From an uncultured Clostridia bacterium (GTDB taxonomy: Bacteria > Bacillota > Clostridia > Christensenellales > Aristaeellaceae), in assembly GCA_934636425.1 (NCBI GenBank), contig CAKUAV010000025.1, positions 1 to 24,381 of the forward strand: a stretch of DNA of 24,381 bases, read 5' to 3'. Below are positions 7,908-15,491 of this stretch, in pieces. A program made the translations under genes and the position numbers. Numbering within the stretch: position 1 is the first letter of the stretch; every line of letters starts with the position of its first letter. Below the pieces are notes generated by a model, which saw only the letters and a program-made list of their open reading frames with translations, was not told the origin of the DNA and made no database searches.

Positions 7908-9047
7908 ATGGCGGACGTTCTTTTGCAGAAACTCCCCGATCCCTTCCTCAAGAGCGACGGCAAGACCCGCGTGGCGAGCGCTGAAGCGTGGCGCGCCCAG
8001 CGCGAATGGCTGCTTCGGCTGATTGTGGGCATGGAATACGGCGGCATGCCGCCCCGGCCGGAAAAGGTGACCGTCGAGCCGCTCAACGATCTGGGACGCG
8101 GCAACAAAAAGGGGCCGAGGCAGAACGTCGTGCGCGTTCACTGCGGCACGGCCGAGCATCCCTTCAGCTTCATACTCAATCTCTATGTGCCCGAGAGCGC
8201 GGGCCGGCTGCCGGTTGTGCTGACCGGCGACGGCTGCTACATGAGCATGAGCAACGAGGTCATCTATGAGATCAACCGCCGCGGCATGATCGCGGCGCGC
8301 TTCGATCGGCTCGAGCTGGCCACCGACCGGCGCGACGCGAAGCGCGACCACGGCCTGTATGCGGTCTATCCGCGCCAGACGACGTTCAGCGCGCTGTGCG
8401 CATGGGCATGGGGCTATCAGCGCGCTCTGGACGCCATGGAGCAGCTCGACTTCTGCGACGCGGCGAAGGTGGCCATCACCGGCCATTCGCGCGGCGGCAA
8501 GACTGTGCTGCTGGCCGGCGCGACCGACGAGCGCTTTTACATCGTCAACCCCAACGACAGCGGCGCGGGCGGCGCGGGCTGCTTCCGCTATCACATGGAT
8601 CGTCCCGACGCGCCCGAGGGCGTGGACAAGCGCAGCGAGACGCTGGACGACCTCATGCGCGCCATTCCCTACTGGTTCGCGCCGGCGATGTACGATTATG
8701 TCGGGCGCGAGGAGGCGCTGCCGTTCGATCAGCATATGCTGAAGGCCTGCGTCGCGCCGAGATACCTTTTGCAGACCGAGGGGCTGGACGACACATGGGC
8801 GAATCCCAAGGGCTCGTATCAGACGCTGCTGGCGGCGCGCGAGGTTTACAGGCTGCTGGGCGCGGAGGATCACATCGCCGCGTACTACCGCGAGGGCGGC
8901 CATGCGCACGGCTACCGCGAGTATGTCCAGCTGCTCGACTTCATGCAGGCCTGCCTGAAGGGCGAGCGCGCGCCGGAACATTACTATGAGCATCCCTATC
9001 CCGAAATGGAAAACATATTCGACTGGGCCTGCCCCGGAAAGGACTGA
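7908..9047 (+). CDS. CE15-like alpha/beta hydrolase (glucuronoyl esterase type)
   Basis: This 379-residue protein has no signal peptide. The nucleophile elbow GHSRGGK (192-198, S194) is preceded by AWGYQRALDAMEQLDFCDAA and followed by LLAGATDERF and NPNDSGAGGAG. That run is characteristic of CE15 glucuronoyl esterases, whose elbow is G-C-S-R-x-G-K and whose next loop is E-S-G-x-G-G. Here the residue before SG is D217 in place of the usual Glu, and H332 in GGHAHGY is the likely catalytic histidine. CE15 enzymes cleave esters of 4-O-methylglucuronic acid. Lack of an export signal implies a small imported substrate. ATG 7908 follows GGAGAGGAG, and the stop lies 5 nt before the next gene. Another acyl-esterase specificity is possible. 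Confidence 0.78.
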   Translation: MADVLLQKLPDPFLKSDGKTRVASAEAWRAQREWLLRLIVGMEYGGMPPRPEKVTVEPLNDLGRGNKKGPRQNVVRVHCGTAEHPFSFILNLYVPESAGRLPVVLTGDGCYMSMSNEVIYEINRRGMIAARFDRLELATDRRDAKRDHGLYAVYPRQTTFSALCAWAWGYQRALDAMEQLDFCDAAKVAITGHSRGGKTVLLAGATDERFYIVNPNDSGAGGAGCFRYHMDRPDAPEGVDKRSETLDDLMRAIPYWFAPAMYDYVGREEALPFDQHMLKACVAPRYLLQTEGLDDTWANPKGSYQTLLAAREVYRLLGAEDHIAAYYREGGHAHGYREYVQLLDFMQACLKGERAPEHYYEHPYPEMENIFDWACPGKD

Positions 9048-9052
9048 TATTC

Positions 9053-9793
9053 ATGATGAAGATCGGCGTTGCGGATTACGGCATGTTTGTGTGGGAGGGC
9101 GGCCTGTTCGACTATGAGCAGCGCGCCCGCGATCTGAAGGCCATAGGCTATGACGGCATGGAGCGCCTGCGCCCCGCGACAGAGGCCGACGCGCTCAATA
9201 TGGCCGCGCGCCTGAACGCCATGGGCTGCGATTTCGCCACGGTGGAAGCGCCCACGGCCGAGCTGAGCATACGCTGGGCGGCGGCGTTCCGCAAGGACTA
9301 TGTGTGGATCAAGGTGACCGGCAAGAACTTTGACGACTACTGCCGTCAGGTCAACGTGCAGGCCGAGGCCTGCGAGCGCTGGGGGCTCAAGGTGGCGCTG
9401 CACAACCATCTGGGCTCTCTGGTGGAAAAGCAGGACGAGCTGGACGAGTTCATGCGCCGCTGCCCCAAGGCGGCGCTGCTGCTGGACGCGGGCCATCTGG
9501 CCGTGGCGGGCGGCGATGTGATCGGCACCGCCGAGCGCTATTACGACCGGCTGATCGCCGTGCACCTCAAGGGCTGGGAGATGACCCATCCCGAGAAGGA
9601 AGTCTGGCACGAGCGCGGCTATTTCTGCGAGATCGGCGGCGGCAACTTCCCTGTGCCCAACGCCGAGCTGGTGGCGCTGCTTAAAAAGCGCGGCTTTGAC
9701 AAGTGGGTCATGATCGAGCATGACACCCATCTGCGCGAGCCGCTGCTCGATCTGAAGCTGAGCCGCGAGCGCCTGCGCGATATGGGCGTGTAA
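9053..9793 (+). CDS. Sugar phosphate isomerase/epimerase (xylose isomerase-like TIM barrel)
   Basis: The 246-residue protein is a TIM barrel of the AP endonuclease 2/xylose isomerase-like family. Metal- and substrate-binding positions appear in order: YDGMERLR, ALHNHLGS, LLLDAGHLAVAGGD, AVHLKGW, EIGGGN and MIEHDTH. They supply the expected Glu, His, Asp, His and Glu ligands. Members act as isomerases, epimerases, dehydratases or keto-glycoside lyases. It starts 5 nt after the esterase gene stop; GGAAAGGA lies upstream, and ATG 9056 is a second possible start. Its place behind a Gfo/Idh dehydrogenase is a recurring arrangement in oxidised-sugar catabolism, so it may act on the dehydrogenase product. 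That link is inference. Confidence 0.88.
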   Translation: MMKIGVADYGMFVWEGGLFDYEQRARDLKAIGYDGMERLRPATEADALNMAARLNAMGCDFATVEAPTAELSIRWAAAFRKDYVWIKVTGKNFDDYCRQVNVQAEACERWGLKVALHNHLGSLVEKQDELDEFMRRCPKAALLLDAGHLAVAGGDVIGTAERYYDRLIAVHLKGWEMTHPEKEVWHERGYFCEIGGGNFPVPNAELVALLKKRGFDKWVMIEHDTHLREPLLDLKLSRERLRDMGV

Positions 9794-9811
9794 TCGTTAA
9801 TCGTTGCGGGG

Positions 9812-9840
9812 TTGACAGTATTTTTTCGGCTGTGTATAAT
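9812..9840 (+). promoter_or_regulatory. Full-consensus promoter for the SDR gene
   Basis: TTGACA (9812-9817) and TATAAT (9835-9840) with a 17-bp spacer match the sigma-A consensus in all 12 positions. A GC-rich bulged hairpin (9851-9870) follows in the leader. The SDR can therefore be expressed independently of the AraC-controlled operon in front of it. Confidence 0.92.
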
Positions 9841-9899
9841 ATTGGAGAATCCGGGCGAAAAGCGCCCCGGACAGGCCTATTGAAAGGAATGAATATGCC

Positions 9900-10739
9900 A
9901 TGAAACTTCCGCTGAATATCAATCTGACCGATAAAGTGGCCGTTATCACCGGCGCGGGCGGCGTGCTGTGCTCCGCCTTTTCGAAAGCGCTGGCGCAGTG
10001 CGGCGCAAAGGTGGCTGTGCTCGATCTGAACGAGGCCGCCGCGCAGAAGGTGGCCGACGAAATCACCGCCGAGGGTCATAAGGCCATCGCCGTGAAGGTC
10101 AACTGTCTGGACAACGCCAGCCTGAACGAGGCGCATGACAAGGTCGTCGCCGCATTCGGCCCCTGCGATATACTGATCAACGGCGCGGGCGGCAACAATC
10201 CTCGCGGCACCACCGACGACGAGCAGTTCGACGCGGCCGTCGAGGGCGTCAAGACGTTCTTTGATCTCGATCCCGCCGGCGTGCGCTTTGTGTTCGACCT
10301 GAACGTCATCGCCGCGCTGATGACCACTCAGGTGTTTGCCAAGGACATGATCGGCCGCGGCGGCAACATCATGAATGTGTCCTCCATGAACGCGTTCCGC
10401 CCGCTGACCAAGATTCCCGCCTATTCCGGCGCAAAGGCCGCCGTGAGCAACTTCACTCAGTGGCTGGCGACCTATCTGGCCAAGAGCAGCATCCGCGTCA
10501 ACGCCATTGCGCCCGGCTTCTTTGTGACCAACCAGAACCGCGCGCTGCTCTTCACAGAGGACGGCAAGCCCACCGCCCGCACCGGCAAGATACTGGCCGC
10601 GACCCCCATGGGACGCTTCGGCGAGGCCGACGAGCTGCTGGGCGCGGTGCTGTTCCTGCTCTGCGACGAGGCGGCCAGCTTCATCACCGGCGTTGTGCTG
10701 CCCATCGACGGCGGCTTCTCGGCGTACAGCGGCGTGTAA
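9900..10739 (+). CDS. uxuB: SDR-family D-mannonate oxidoreductase (fructuronate reductase type)
   Basis: The 279-residue protein is a short-chain dehydrogenase. The cofactor motif is TGAGGVLC near residue 17, and the NGAGGN motif follows. The catalytic serine is probably S162 in NVSSMNAF, with Y175 and K179 in YSGAK. The blocks KTFFDLDPAGVRFVFDLN, LTKIPAYSGAKAAVSNFTQW, NQNRALLF and the C-terminal GGFSAYSGV match the SDR group that includes Bacillus UxuB/YjmF. That group is assigned to interconversion of D-fructuronate and D-mannonate in glucuronate catabolism. ATG 9900 is preceded by GAAAGGA. It has its own consensus promoter. The uronate role agrees with the CE15-like neighbour, but uxaC and uxuA are not in the window. 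Confidence 0.85.
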   Translation: MKLPLNINLTDKVAVITGAGGVLCSAFSKALAQCGAKVAVLDLNEAAAQKVADEITAEGHKAIAVKVNCLDNASLNEAHDKVVAAFGPCDILINGAGGNNPRGTTDDEQFDAAVEGVKTFFDLDPAGVRFVFDLNVIAALMTTQVFAKDMIGRGGNIMNVSSMNAFRPLTKIPAYSGAKAAVSNFTQWLATYLAKSSIRVNAIAPGFFVTNQNRALLFTEDGKPTARTGKILAATPMGRFGEADELLGAVLFLLCDEAASFITGVVLPIDGGFSAYSGV

Positions 10740-10789
10740 TGCGCCTGTGACAACATACTGAGCCCGGCGACTCGGAAGGAGACTTTTTC

Positions 10790-11569
10790 ATGAGCAGAGA
10801 CCATAATGGCCGCAGAAGAATATTCAGAAGGGACGCGGGACGCGCTTTTCTCCGCTTTCTGATCGGGGAGGTGCTGCTGATTGTCCTGTGCAGCGTGTTC
10901 TATCTGTTTGTGCTTCAGGGAAAGGTCGACATCGAACTGCCTCTGAAGGCGGGCAGTCCCACGCCCACGGCACAGGATCAGACCACGCTCGCCACAACCG
11001 AGAGCGCTGCGCCCGACGCGACGGTTGTGCCCACCATCGAGCCGACTGCCGAGGCCACGCAGGAGCCGACCGAAGCGCCCACGGCCACGCCCATTCCGGC
11101 GGAGGCGCTGAGCGCGCAGCTGCTCGAACCGGTTGCCGGCCTTCAGCCGCAGTGCGATCCGCTCTCCTATGACCCCATGCTCAAGGCGGGCGTCCGGGAG
11201 ATGACGCTCTTTGACGATGCGGGGCAGAACGTGGTTACGCTGCGCGCCTACGCCTATATCGAAGGCGCGGACGCGGCGGCCTGCGCGCGCTATCTTGTGG
11301 TGCTCGACGTGGGCAGCGGCGATACCGTGGCGGTCTACGCCGTCGATCCGGCCTCGGACGAAGCGGATCTGGCGTTCGACGGCGCGGCGGGCGCAAATCT
11401 GGATCAGGCGTTTTTCAAAATCAATCTGGATACGTCGTCTCTGCCGGACGGCGCCTATCTGCTGGCGGCGGCCGTGCGCAGCGGCGACAAGACGACGTGG
11501 AGCTACTTCGACGACGCGATTTCGCATTTCGTCGTCGAGCAGGGCGTCGCGCGGCTGACCAGCCGCTGA
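10790..11569 (+). CDS. Membrane-anchored protein of unknown function with Thr/Pro-rich linker
   Basis: I do not recognise a family. The 259 residues show a basic N-terminus (~1-22), one transmembrane helix (~23-43) and a low-complexity linker rich in Thr, Pro, Ala and Glu (~53-105). An extracytoplasmic domain of ~150 residues follows, with beta-strand-like segments such as VVTLRAYAYIEG and YLVVLDVGSGDTVAVYAV. The topology implies a short cytoplasmic tail and a domain held away from the membrane. GGAAGGAG precedes ATG 10790. It lies 50 bp after uxuB with no clear promoter or terminator between, so the two may be cotranscribed; a functional link is not evident. The terminator at 11768 could end the transcript. 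Confidence 0.7.
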   Translation: MSRDHNGRRRIFRRDAGRAFLRFLIGEVLLIVLCSVFYLFVLQGKVDIELPLKAGSPTPTAQDQTTLATTESAAPDATVVPTIEPTAEATQEPTEAPTATPIPAEALSAQLLEPVAGLQPQCDPLSYDPMLKAGVREMTLFDDAGQNVVTLRAYAYIEGADAAACARYLVVLDVGSGDTVAVYAVDPASDEADLAFDGAAGANLDQAFFKINLDTSSLPDGAYLLAAAVRSGDKTTWSYFDDAISHFVVEQGVARLTSR

Positions 11570-11583
11570 CGGGCATCGGGTGC

Positions 11584-11760
11584 TTTTTGACAAGCGGTGG
11601 AGAGGAGAGCAAGCTCCCCTGCCGCAGCCACCCCGACCAGTTTTGCTCTGGGAAATGAGATTTTCCGCCGCTTTCAATCGTCCCGCGCGTACACGCCGCC
11701 GGGCATGACTAAAGCTCGAAGGAGTTCCGACTCTCTCGAGCGCTCCAAGGTCTTTTCGAC
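11584..11760 (+). repeat. Dispersed structured repeat, interior copy
   Basis: The copy opens with TTTTTGACAAGC, the inverted-repeat arm seen at 24323. It continues through GGTGG, a GGAGAG...CTCCCC hairpin and CCAGTTTTGCTCTGG (from 11637), then a core ending ATTTTCCGCCGC (11671). A long imperfect hairpin with outer arms GCTCGA (11714-11719) and TCGAGC (11736-11741) follows. The same order occurs at 24146-24320. The right end is degenerate. It lies between genes and has no credible reading frame. It could be a MITE-like insertion or an expressed structured RNA. Confidence 0.7.
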
Positions 11761-11767
11761 AGTCTGG

Positions 11768-11795
11768 GAGGGCACAATGTTGCCCTCTCTTTTTT
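11768..11795 (+). terminator. Intrinsic terminator
   Basis: GAGGGCA (11768-11774) pairs with TGCCCTC (11781-11787) around a 6-nt loop, followed by TCTTTTTT. It lies just before the promoter of the ABC operon and closes either the transcript of the membrane-anchored protein or that of the repeat element. Confidence 0.9.
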
Positions 11796-11875
11796 GTGCG
11801 TAATAGACTGAAAAAGCGCATTGATTCCGTTTTGCCGCGTAACCGTTCATAAAATGTTCATGGTTTGACCTTGGC

Positions 11876-11904
11876 TTGACAATGGTTTTGTGGTAGAATA
11901 TAAA
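11876..11904 (+). promoter_or_regulatory. Promoter of the ABC exporter operon
   Basis: TTGACA (11876-11881) and TATAAA (11899-11904) are 17 bp apart. Transcription would start near 11911, downstream of the in-frame ATG at 11907. That rules the ATG out as start and supports GTG 11985, with a leader of about 75 nt. Confidence 0.82.
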
Positions 11905-11984
11905 AAATGCGGCGAACAGCGGCGTTTGGCGCAGAACCGGCGGCCGGCTCTGCGACGGAGAGAAGCAATCGGGAGGGATCCTTG

Positions 11985-12944
11985 GTGATTAAGGTCGAAA
12001 ATCTGAAAAAGGCCTATGGGGGAAAAACCGCGCTCTGTGATCTGACGCTGAATGTGGAAAAGGGCGAGATCTGCGCGCTGACGGGCCTGCGCGGCGCGGG
12101 CAAAACCACCGCGATGGACATCATCGCCGGCGCGATGCAGGCTGACAGCGGGCTGGTGGAAATCGACGGCGTCCTTCTTGATTCGGAGACGTCGCAGGCG
12201 CGCCAGAAGATCGGCTATGTGCCCAGCAAACCGCCCGTCTATCAGGACATGACGCCGCGCGCCTATCTGAAATTTCTGGCCGACGCCCGCGGTTATACCG
12301 GGCGCGAGGCCGCGGAAATGATCGATCACGCCTTTGAACTGATGAATCTTCAGGATGTTTCCGACAAGCCGGTCAGGCGGCTGGCCAAGGGCGTTCGGCG
12401 CATGGTGAGCATGGCGCAGGCCGTGTTCTTCGGGCCGAGCGCGCTGCTCATCGACGAGCCGAGCGACGAGCTGGATCCCCGGGAGGTTCTGACGCTGAGG
12501 AACGCGCTGGCCGAGCTGGCCAAAGGGCGCGCCGTGCTGCTGGCCAGCAGCAATTTGACCGAGATCGAGACGCTCGCCGACCGCATACTGGTCATGGACA
12601 AGGGGCGGATCGTGGGCGAGTGCGGCCGGCATGAACTGCAGAATCTCTATGTGATGACCGATGAAATGTGCGTCGTGACGCGTTCCCCGCGCGAGGCGGT
12701 CGAGAAGGCGCTCGCAAAAGAGAAGGGGCTGAGCGTCACGGACGTTTCAAACTGCGCCGACGGGCTGAGCGTGCGGGTCAAAATGCAGGGCGACGGCCGC
12801 GCCCAGCTGTTCCGCGCGCTGAACGGTCTTGAGGTGCTCGAGATGACGGCGGCGCGCAGAAAGCCGGACGAGCTGATGGAATACCTCGTTTCAGAGCGCT
12901 TTGACGGCAGCCAGCTCGAACGCTCCGAAGGAGGCAACGCATGA
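11985..12944 (+). CDS. ABC transporter ATP-binding protein (Gld/ABC-2 exporter type)
   Basis: The predicted protein has 319 residues. Walker A is GLRGAGKT at 34-41 with K40. The signature region is LAKGVRRM, a form common in the GldA-like subgroup, and Walker B is LLIDEP with D157 and E158, followed by the D-loop ELDP. The usual H-loop histidine is replaced by N190 in ASSNLTEIE. After residue ~215 comes a C-terminal domain of ~100 residues, as in GldA/CcmA-type ATPases. Translation starts at GTG 11985, 8 nt after GGGAGG. The stop overlaps the next start by ATGA. With the next two genes it forms a three-component exporter; the cargo is unknown. Confidence 0.92.
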   Translation: MIKVENLKKAYGGKTALCDLTLNVEKGEICALTGLRGAGKTTAMDIIAGAMQADSGLVEIDGVLLDSETSQARQKIGYVPSKPPVYQDMTPRAYLKFLADARGYTGREAAEMIDHAFELMNLQDVSDKPVRRLAKGVRRMVSMAQAVFFGPSALLIDEPSDELDPREVLTLRNALAELAKGRAVLLASSNLTEIETLADRILVMDKGRIVGECGRHELQNLYVMTDEMCVVTRSPREAVEKALAKEKGLSVTDVSNCADGLSVRVKMQGDGRAQLFRALNGLEVLEMTAARRKPDELMEYLVSERFDGSQLERSEGGNA

Positions 12945-13825
12945 AAGCCCTGTTTAAGCGCGAATTGCGCGCGCTCTTTTCCGGCTGGGGCGGCTGGGGC
13001 TTTCTGGCTCTGGTGACGGGCGCGGCCGGCATAGCGGTGTTCATTGTCAACATACTGGGCGGCGCTCCCTCGTTTGCGGAGAGCACGCTCTATCTGGCGC
13101 TGGCTGTGGCGCTGGGCAGCGGCCTGTGCTGTATGCGCGCCTTCCCCGGCGAAAGGACGGCGGGCACGGAACGGCTTTTGTATGCGCTGCCGCTCAGAAC
13201 GCGCGATATTGTATTGGGCAAGCTGCTTTCGCGGCTGGTTCCCGTGCTCATTTCGGGCGCGCTGCTGGCGCTCTATCCGCTGGGGATGAGCATCGCCTTT
13301 CCGCAGGTCTCGCTCAGCATGGGTCTGAGCGGCGTTGCGGCCGTGACGGCGCTGGGTCTGCTGCTCATGAGCGCCGCGCTGTTCTGCTCGTCCTGCGCGC
13401 GCACGGCGGCGGGGGCGTTTGGCTCCTTTGCGCTGATGACGTTTGTCAGCTGGGCCGCGCCCTATGCGGCGATGCGCGCCGAGGCGCTGACCGCTGTCAC
13501 GCCGTTCATGATCGCGGCGATGACGGCGCTCATCGTGCTGGTTGTCTACAGCCTCTGCTCCGACTGGCTGATCGGCTTTATCGCGGCGGCGCTGGTGGAA
13601 GCGCCCGTGCTGCTGATGCACCTGCGCGGCGAGGACGCGCGCGTGCTGGAGGCGTTCAATGCGCTTTTGAAGAAGCTGTCGGTGTTTGAGCCGCTGGGCG
13701 CCTTTGTCAACGGCATATTCGACGTGGGCACGATTGTGGGCTATCTGACGATCGCCGCGCTCTTCGCCTGCCTGACCGGTCTGTCCGTCGCGGCGCGCCG
13801 CCGGGGTGAAAGGAGGGCGCTGTAA
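12941..13825 (+). CDS. ABC-2 type permease (GldF-like)
   Basis: The 294-residue protein has about six hydrophobic helices, near residues 20-40, 45-65, 100-120, 130-155, 165-200 and 265-285. The short basic N-terminus MKALFKRELRALF is typical of ABC-2 membrane subunits. The block ERTAGTERLLYALPLRTRDIV corresponds to the coupling region after the second helix (family form: K-x-x-G-T-x-E-x-L-L-t-x-P-v). It overlaps the ATPase gene by 4 nt (ATGA), and its stop abuts the next start with no gap, so the three genes are translationally coupled. Confidence 0.88.
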   Translation: MKALFKRELRALFSGWGGWGFLALVTGAAGIAVFIVNILGGAPSFAESTLYLALAVALGSGLCCMRAFPGERTAGTERLLYALPLRTRDIVLGKLLSRLVPVLISGALLALYPLGMSIAFPQVSLSMGLSGVAAVTALGLLLMSAALFCSSCARTAAGAFGSFALMTFVSWAAPYAAMRAEALTAVTPFMIAAMTALIVLVVYSLCSDWLIGFIAAALVEAPVLLMHLRGEDARVLEAFNALLKKLSVFEPLGAFVNGIFDVGTIVGYLTIAALFACLTGLSVAARRRGERRAL

Positions 13826-15211
13826 ATGAAAAAGCTCATTCGCAGCGAAAAGGGGCGGCTGCTGATCGCCGTTCTGCTGATCGCGCTGGTTGTGGCGATC
13901 AATGCGCTTGGGCGCGCGCTCGATCTGCCCCGCATTGATCTGACGGCCGACCGCGTCATGACACCCTCTCAGGCGGCGCTTGAAATTGTGCGCACCATCG
14001 ATACGCCGGCGACAATCATATTCATCGCCGACGACGACAGCGACGACATATGGGTCGGCGAGCTGTCGCGCCGCTATGCCGACGCCAACGACAATGTGTC
14101 CTACAAGACCATGTCGACCGATTCGGCGGCGCTGAGCGCGCTCTCCGCCCGGACGGGGCTGACGCTGGATGTCGGCAATGTGGTGGTTGAGAGCGAAAAG
14201 CGCTGCGCCGTGCTGACGAACGACGATCTGTACAGCTATGACTTTGACAAATCCACCTATTACATGACGGGCGTGAAGAACTACACGCGCGCCGATTTCA
14301 CCGCGCAGAACGCGCTGGTCAACGCGCTGATCTATGTTTCGCGCGACGATATGCCCACGCTGTACATGCTTACGGGGCATGGCGAGGCGGAGCAGAACGC
14401 CAAGCTGTATCTGATCTGCCGCCGCAACAACATAGAGCTGCGCACGCTTAATCTGAGCGCGGCGGGCGCTGTGCCGGACGACGCTTCGGCGCTGCTGGTT
14501 TCCGGCCCCACGGCGGGCTACACGCAGCAGGAGGCCGCGCTGATCGACGATTATCTGGCACACGGCGGCAAGCTGATGCTGATGAGCGACTACAACTCCG
14601 ATCTGGGCGCGCTGGAGGACGTGGCGACCAAATACGGCATTCGCCAGAAGGGCGGCCTTGTGCTGGACGGCGACGACAAGCACGTCTACAGCACCGATTA
14701 CCGCTACTTTCTCCTGCCCGACGTGGCCGACACCAGCTATACCGAAGCGGGCACGTTCATACTGATGCCCATCGCCTCGGCGCTCGAGCGCGGCGACGTG
14801 CGGCGCAGCACGCTGTCCGTGGAAACGCTGATCACATCCTCCGACAAGGCGTATCTCAAGGCCGACACGGAGCATGTGGCGACGCTCAACTACGAAGAGG
14901 GCGATGAAGAGGGCTGCTTTGCGCTGGCCATGGCGGCCACGGAGGGCGAGACAAAGCTGCTCTGGTTCAATTCGACGCAGCTGCTGAGCGACGACGCCGA
15001 CACAGTGACGAGCAACGGCAATTCGCGCTTCATACTCTCGATGCTGGATCACATTATGACGCGGCCTGACGGCGTTGAAATTGAGCCGACCAATATGCTG
15101 GTCAAGCCCATAGACGCGTCGCCTGTGCCGGCGCTGTGCGCGCTGCTGATTCTGCCGCTCGCGCTGCTGGCCGCGGCGATCATCGCGGTTCGCAAGGCGA
15201 ACAGGGCGTAA
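13826..15211 (+). CDS. GldG-like ABC transporter auxiliary protein
   Basis: The 461-residue protein has one N-terminal transmembrane helix (~12-28), a large extracytoplasmic region (~30-430) and a C-terminal helix (~437-457) ending in a basic tail. The start of the soluble region, RIDLTADRVMTPSQAALEIV, and the following TPATIIFIADD match the GldG/ABC_transp_aux family. So do YMLTGHGEAEQN and the later LLVSGPTAGYTQQEAALIDDYL and GGKLMLMSDY. GldG-like proteins pair with GldA and GldF homologues. In Bacteroidetes the trio is linked to gliding, but in Firmicutes its role is undefined. GAAAGGAGGG lies at the end of the permease gene. A strong terminator follows. Confidence 0.88.
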   Translation: MKKLIRSEKGRLLIAVLLIALVVAINALGRALDLPRIDLTADRVMTPSQAALEIVRTIDTPATIIFIADDDSDDIWVGELSRRYADANDNVSYKTMSTDSAALSALSARTGLTLDVGNVVVESEKRCAVLTNDDLYSYDFDKSTYYMTGVKNYTRADFTAQNALVNALIYVSRDDMPTLYMLTGHGEAEQNAKLYLICRRNNIELRTLNLSAAGAVPDDASALLVSGPTAGYTQQEAALIDDYLAHGGKLMLMSDYNSDLGALEDVATKYGIRQKGGLVLDGDDKHVYSTDYRYFLLPDVADTSYTEAGTFILMPIASALERGDVRRSTLSVETLITSSDKAYLKADTEHVATLNYEEGDEEGCFALAMAATEGETKLLWFNSTQLLSDDADTVTSNGNSRFILSMLDHIMTRPDGVEIEPTNMLVKPIDASPVPALCALLILPLALLAAAIIAVRKANRA

Positions 15212-15223
15212 GCGCCGATACAA

Positions 15224-15256
15224 ACGACTCGAGAAGCACATTCTCGGGTCGTTTTT
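15224..15256 (+). terminator. Intrinsic terminator of the ABC exporter operon
   Basis: ACGACTCGAGAA (15224-15235) pairs with TTCTCGGGTCGT (15241-15252) with one G-T wobble, and T residues follow. The following 235 bp before the SH3b gene show no other gene. Confidence 0.92.
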
Positions 15257-15491
15257 GCTGTCTCTTCATATAAAAGTGGGGCGGAAGGGCAGACAATGCG
15301 CGCAGCGTGGCGGAAAGAACCGCGCCGCCCAGCGCCCGATGCGCCTTCTTTGTTTGCCTTCTTAATGGAAAAGCCGTGAAATGCGCCGCGCGGCTTTGTA
15401 CGCTTTCTGAAGCATAAAATAAATTGGCAGATTCAGGGAACTGCCGCGGAGGAGCGGGCGTCAAAGAATATGTAAGAAGGGGAGGATGAAT

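Noticed and set aside
5519..8107. Long minus-strand open frame of 862 codons
   Set aside because: It covers the antisense of the AraC and Gfo/Idh genes and the promoter region. It has no domain signature, and the opposite strand has clear catalytic motifs.
11876..11899. TTGACA with TAGAAT as promoter
   Set aside because: The spacer would be only 12 bp. TATAAA at 11899-11904 gives the normal 17 bp.
12647..15241. Long minus-strand open frame of 864 codons
   Set aside because: It is antisense to the coupled ABC permease and GldG-like genes, is rich in Arg, His and Gln as expected of a GC-rich shadow frame, and shows no family motifs.
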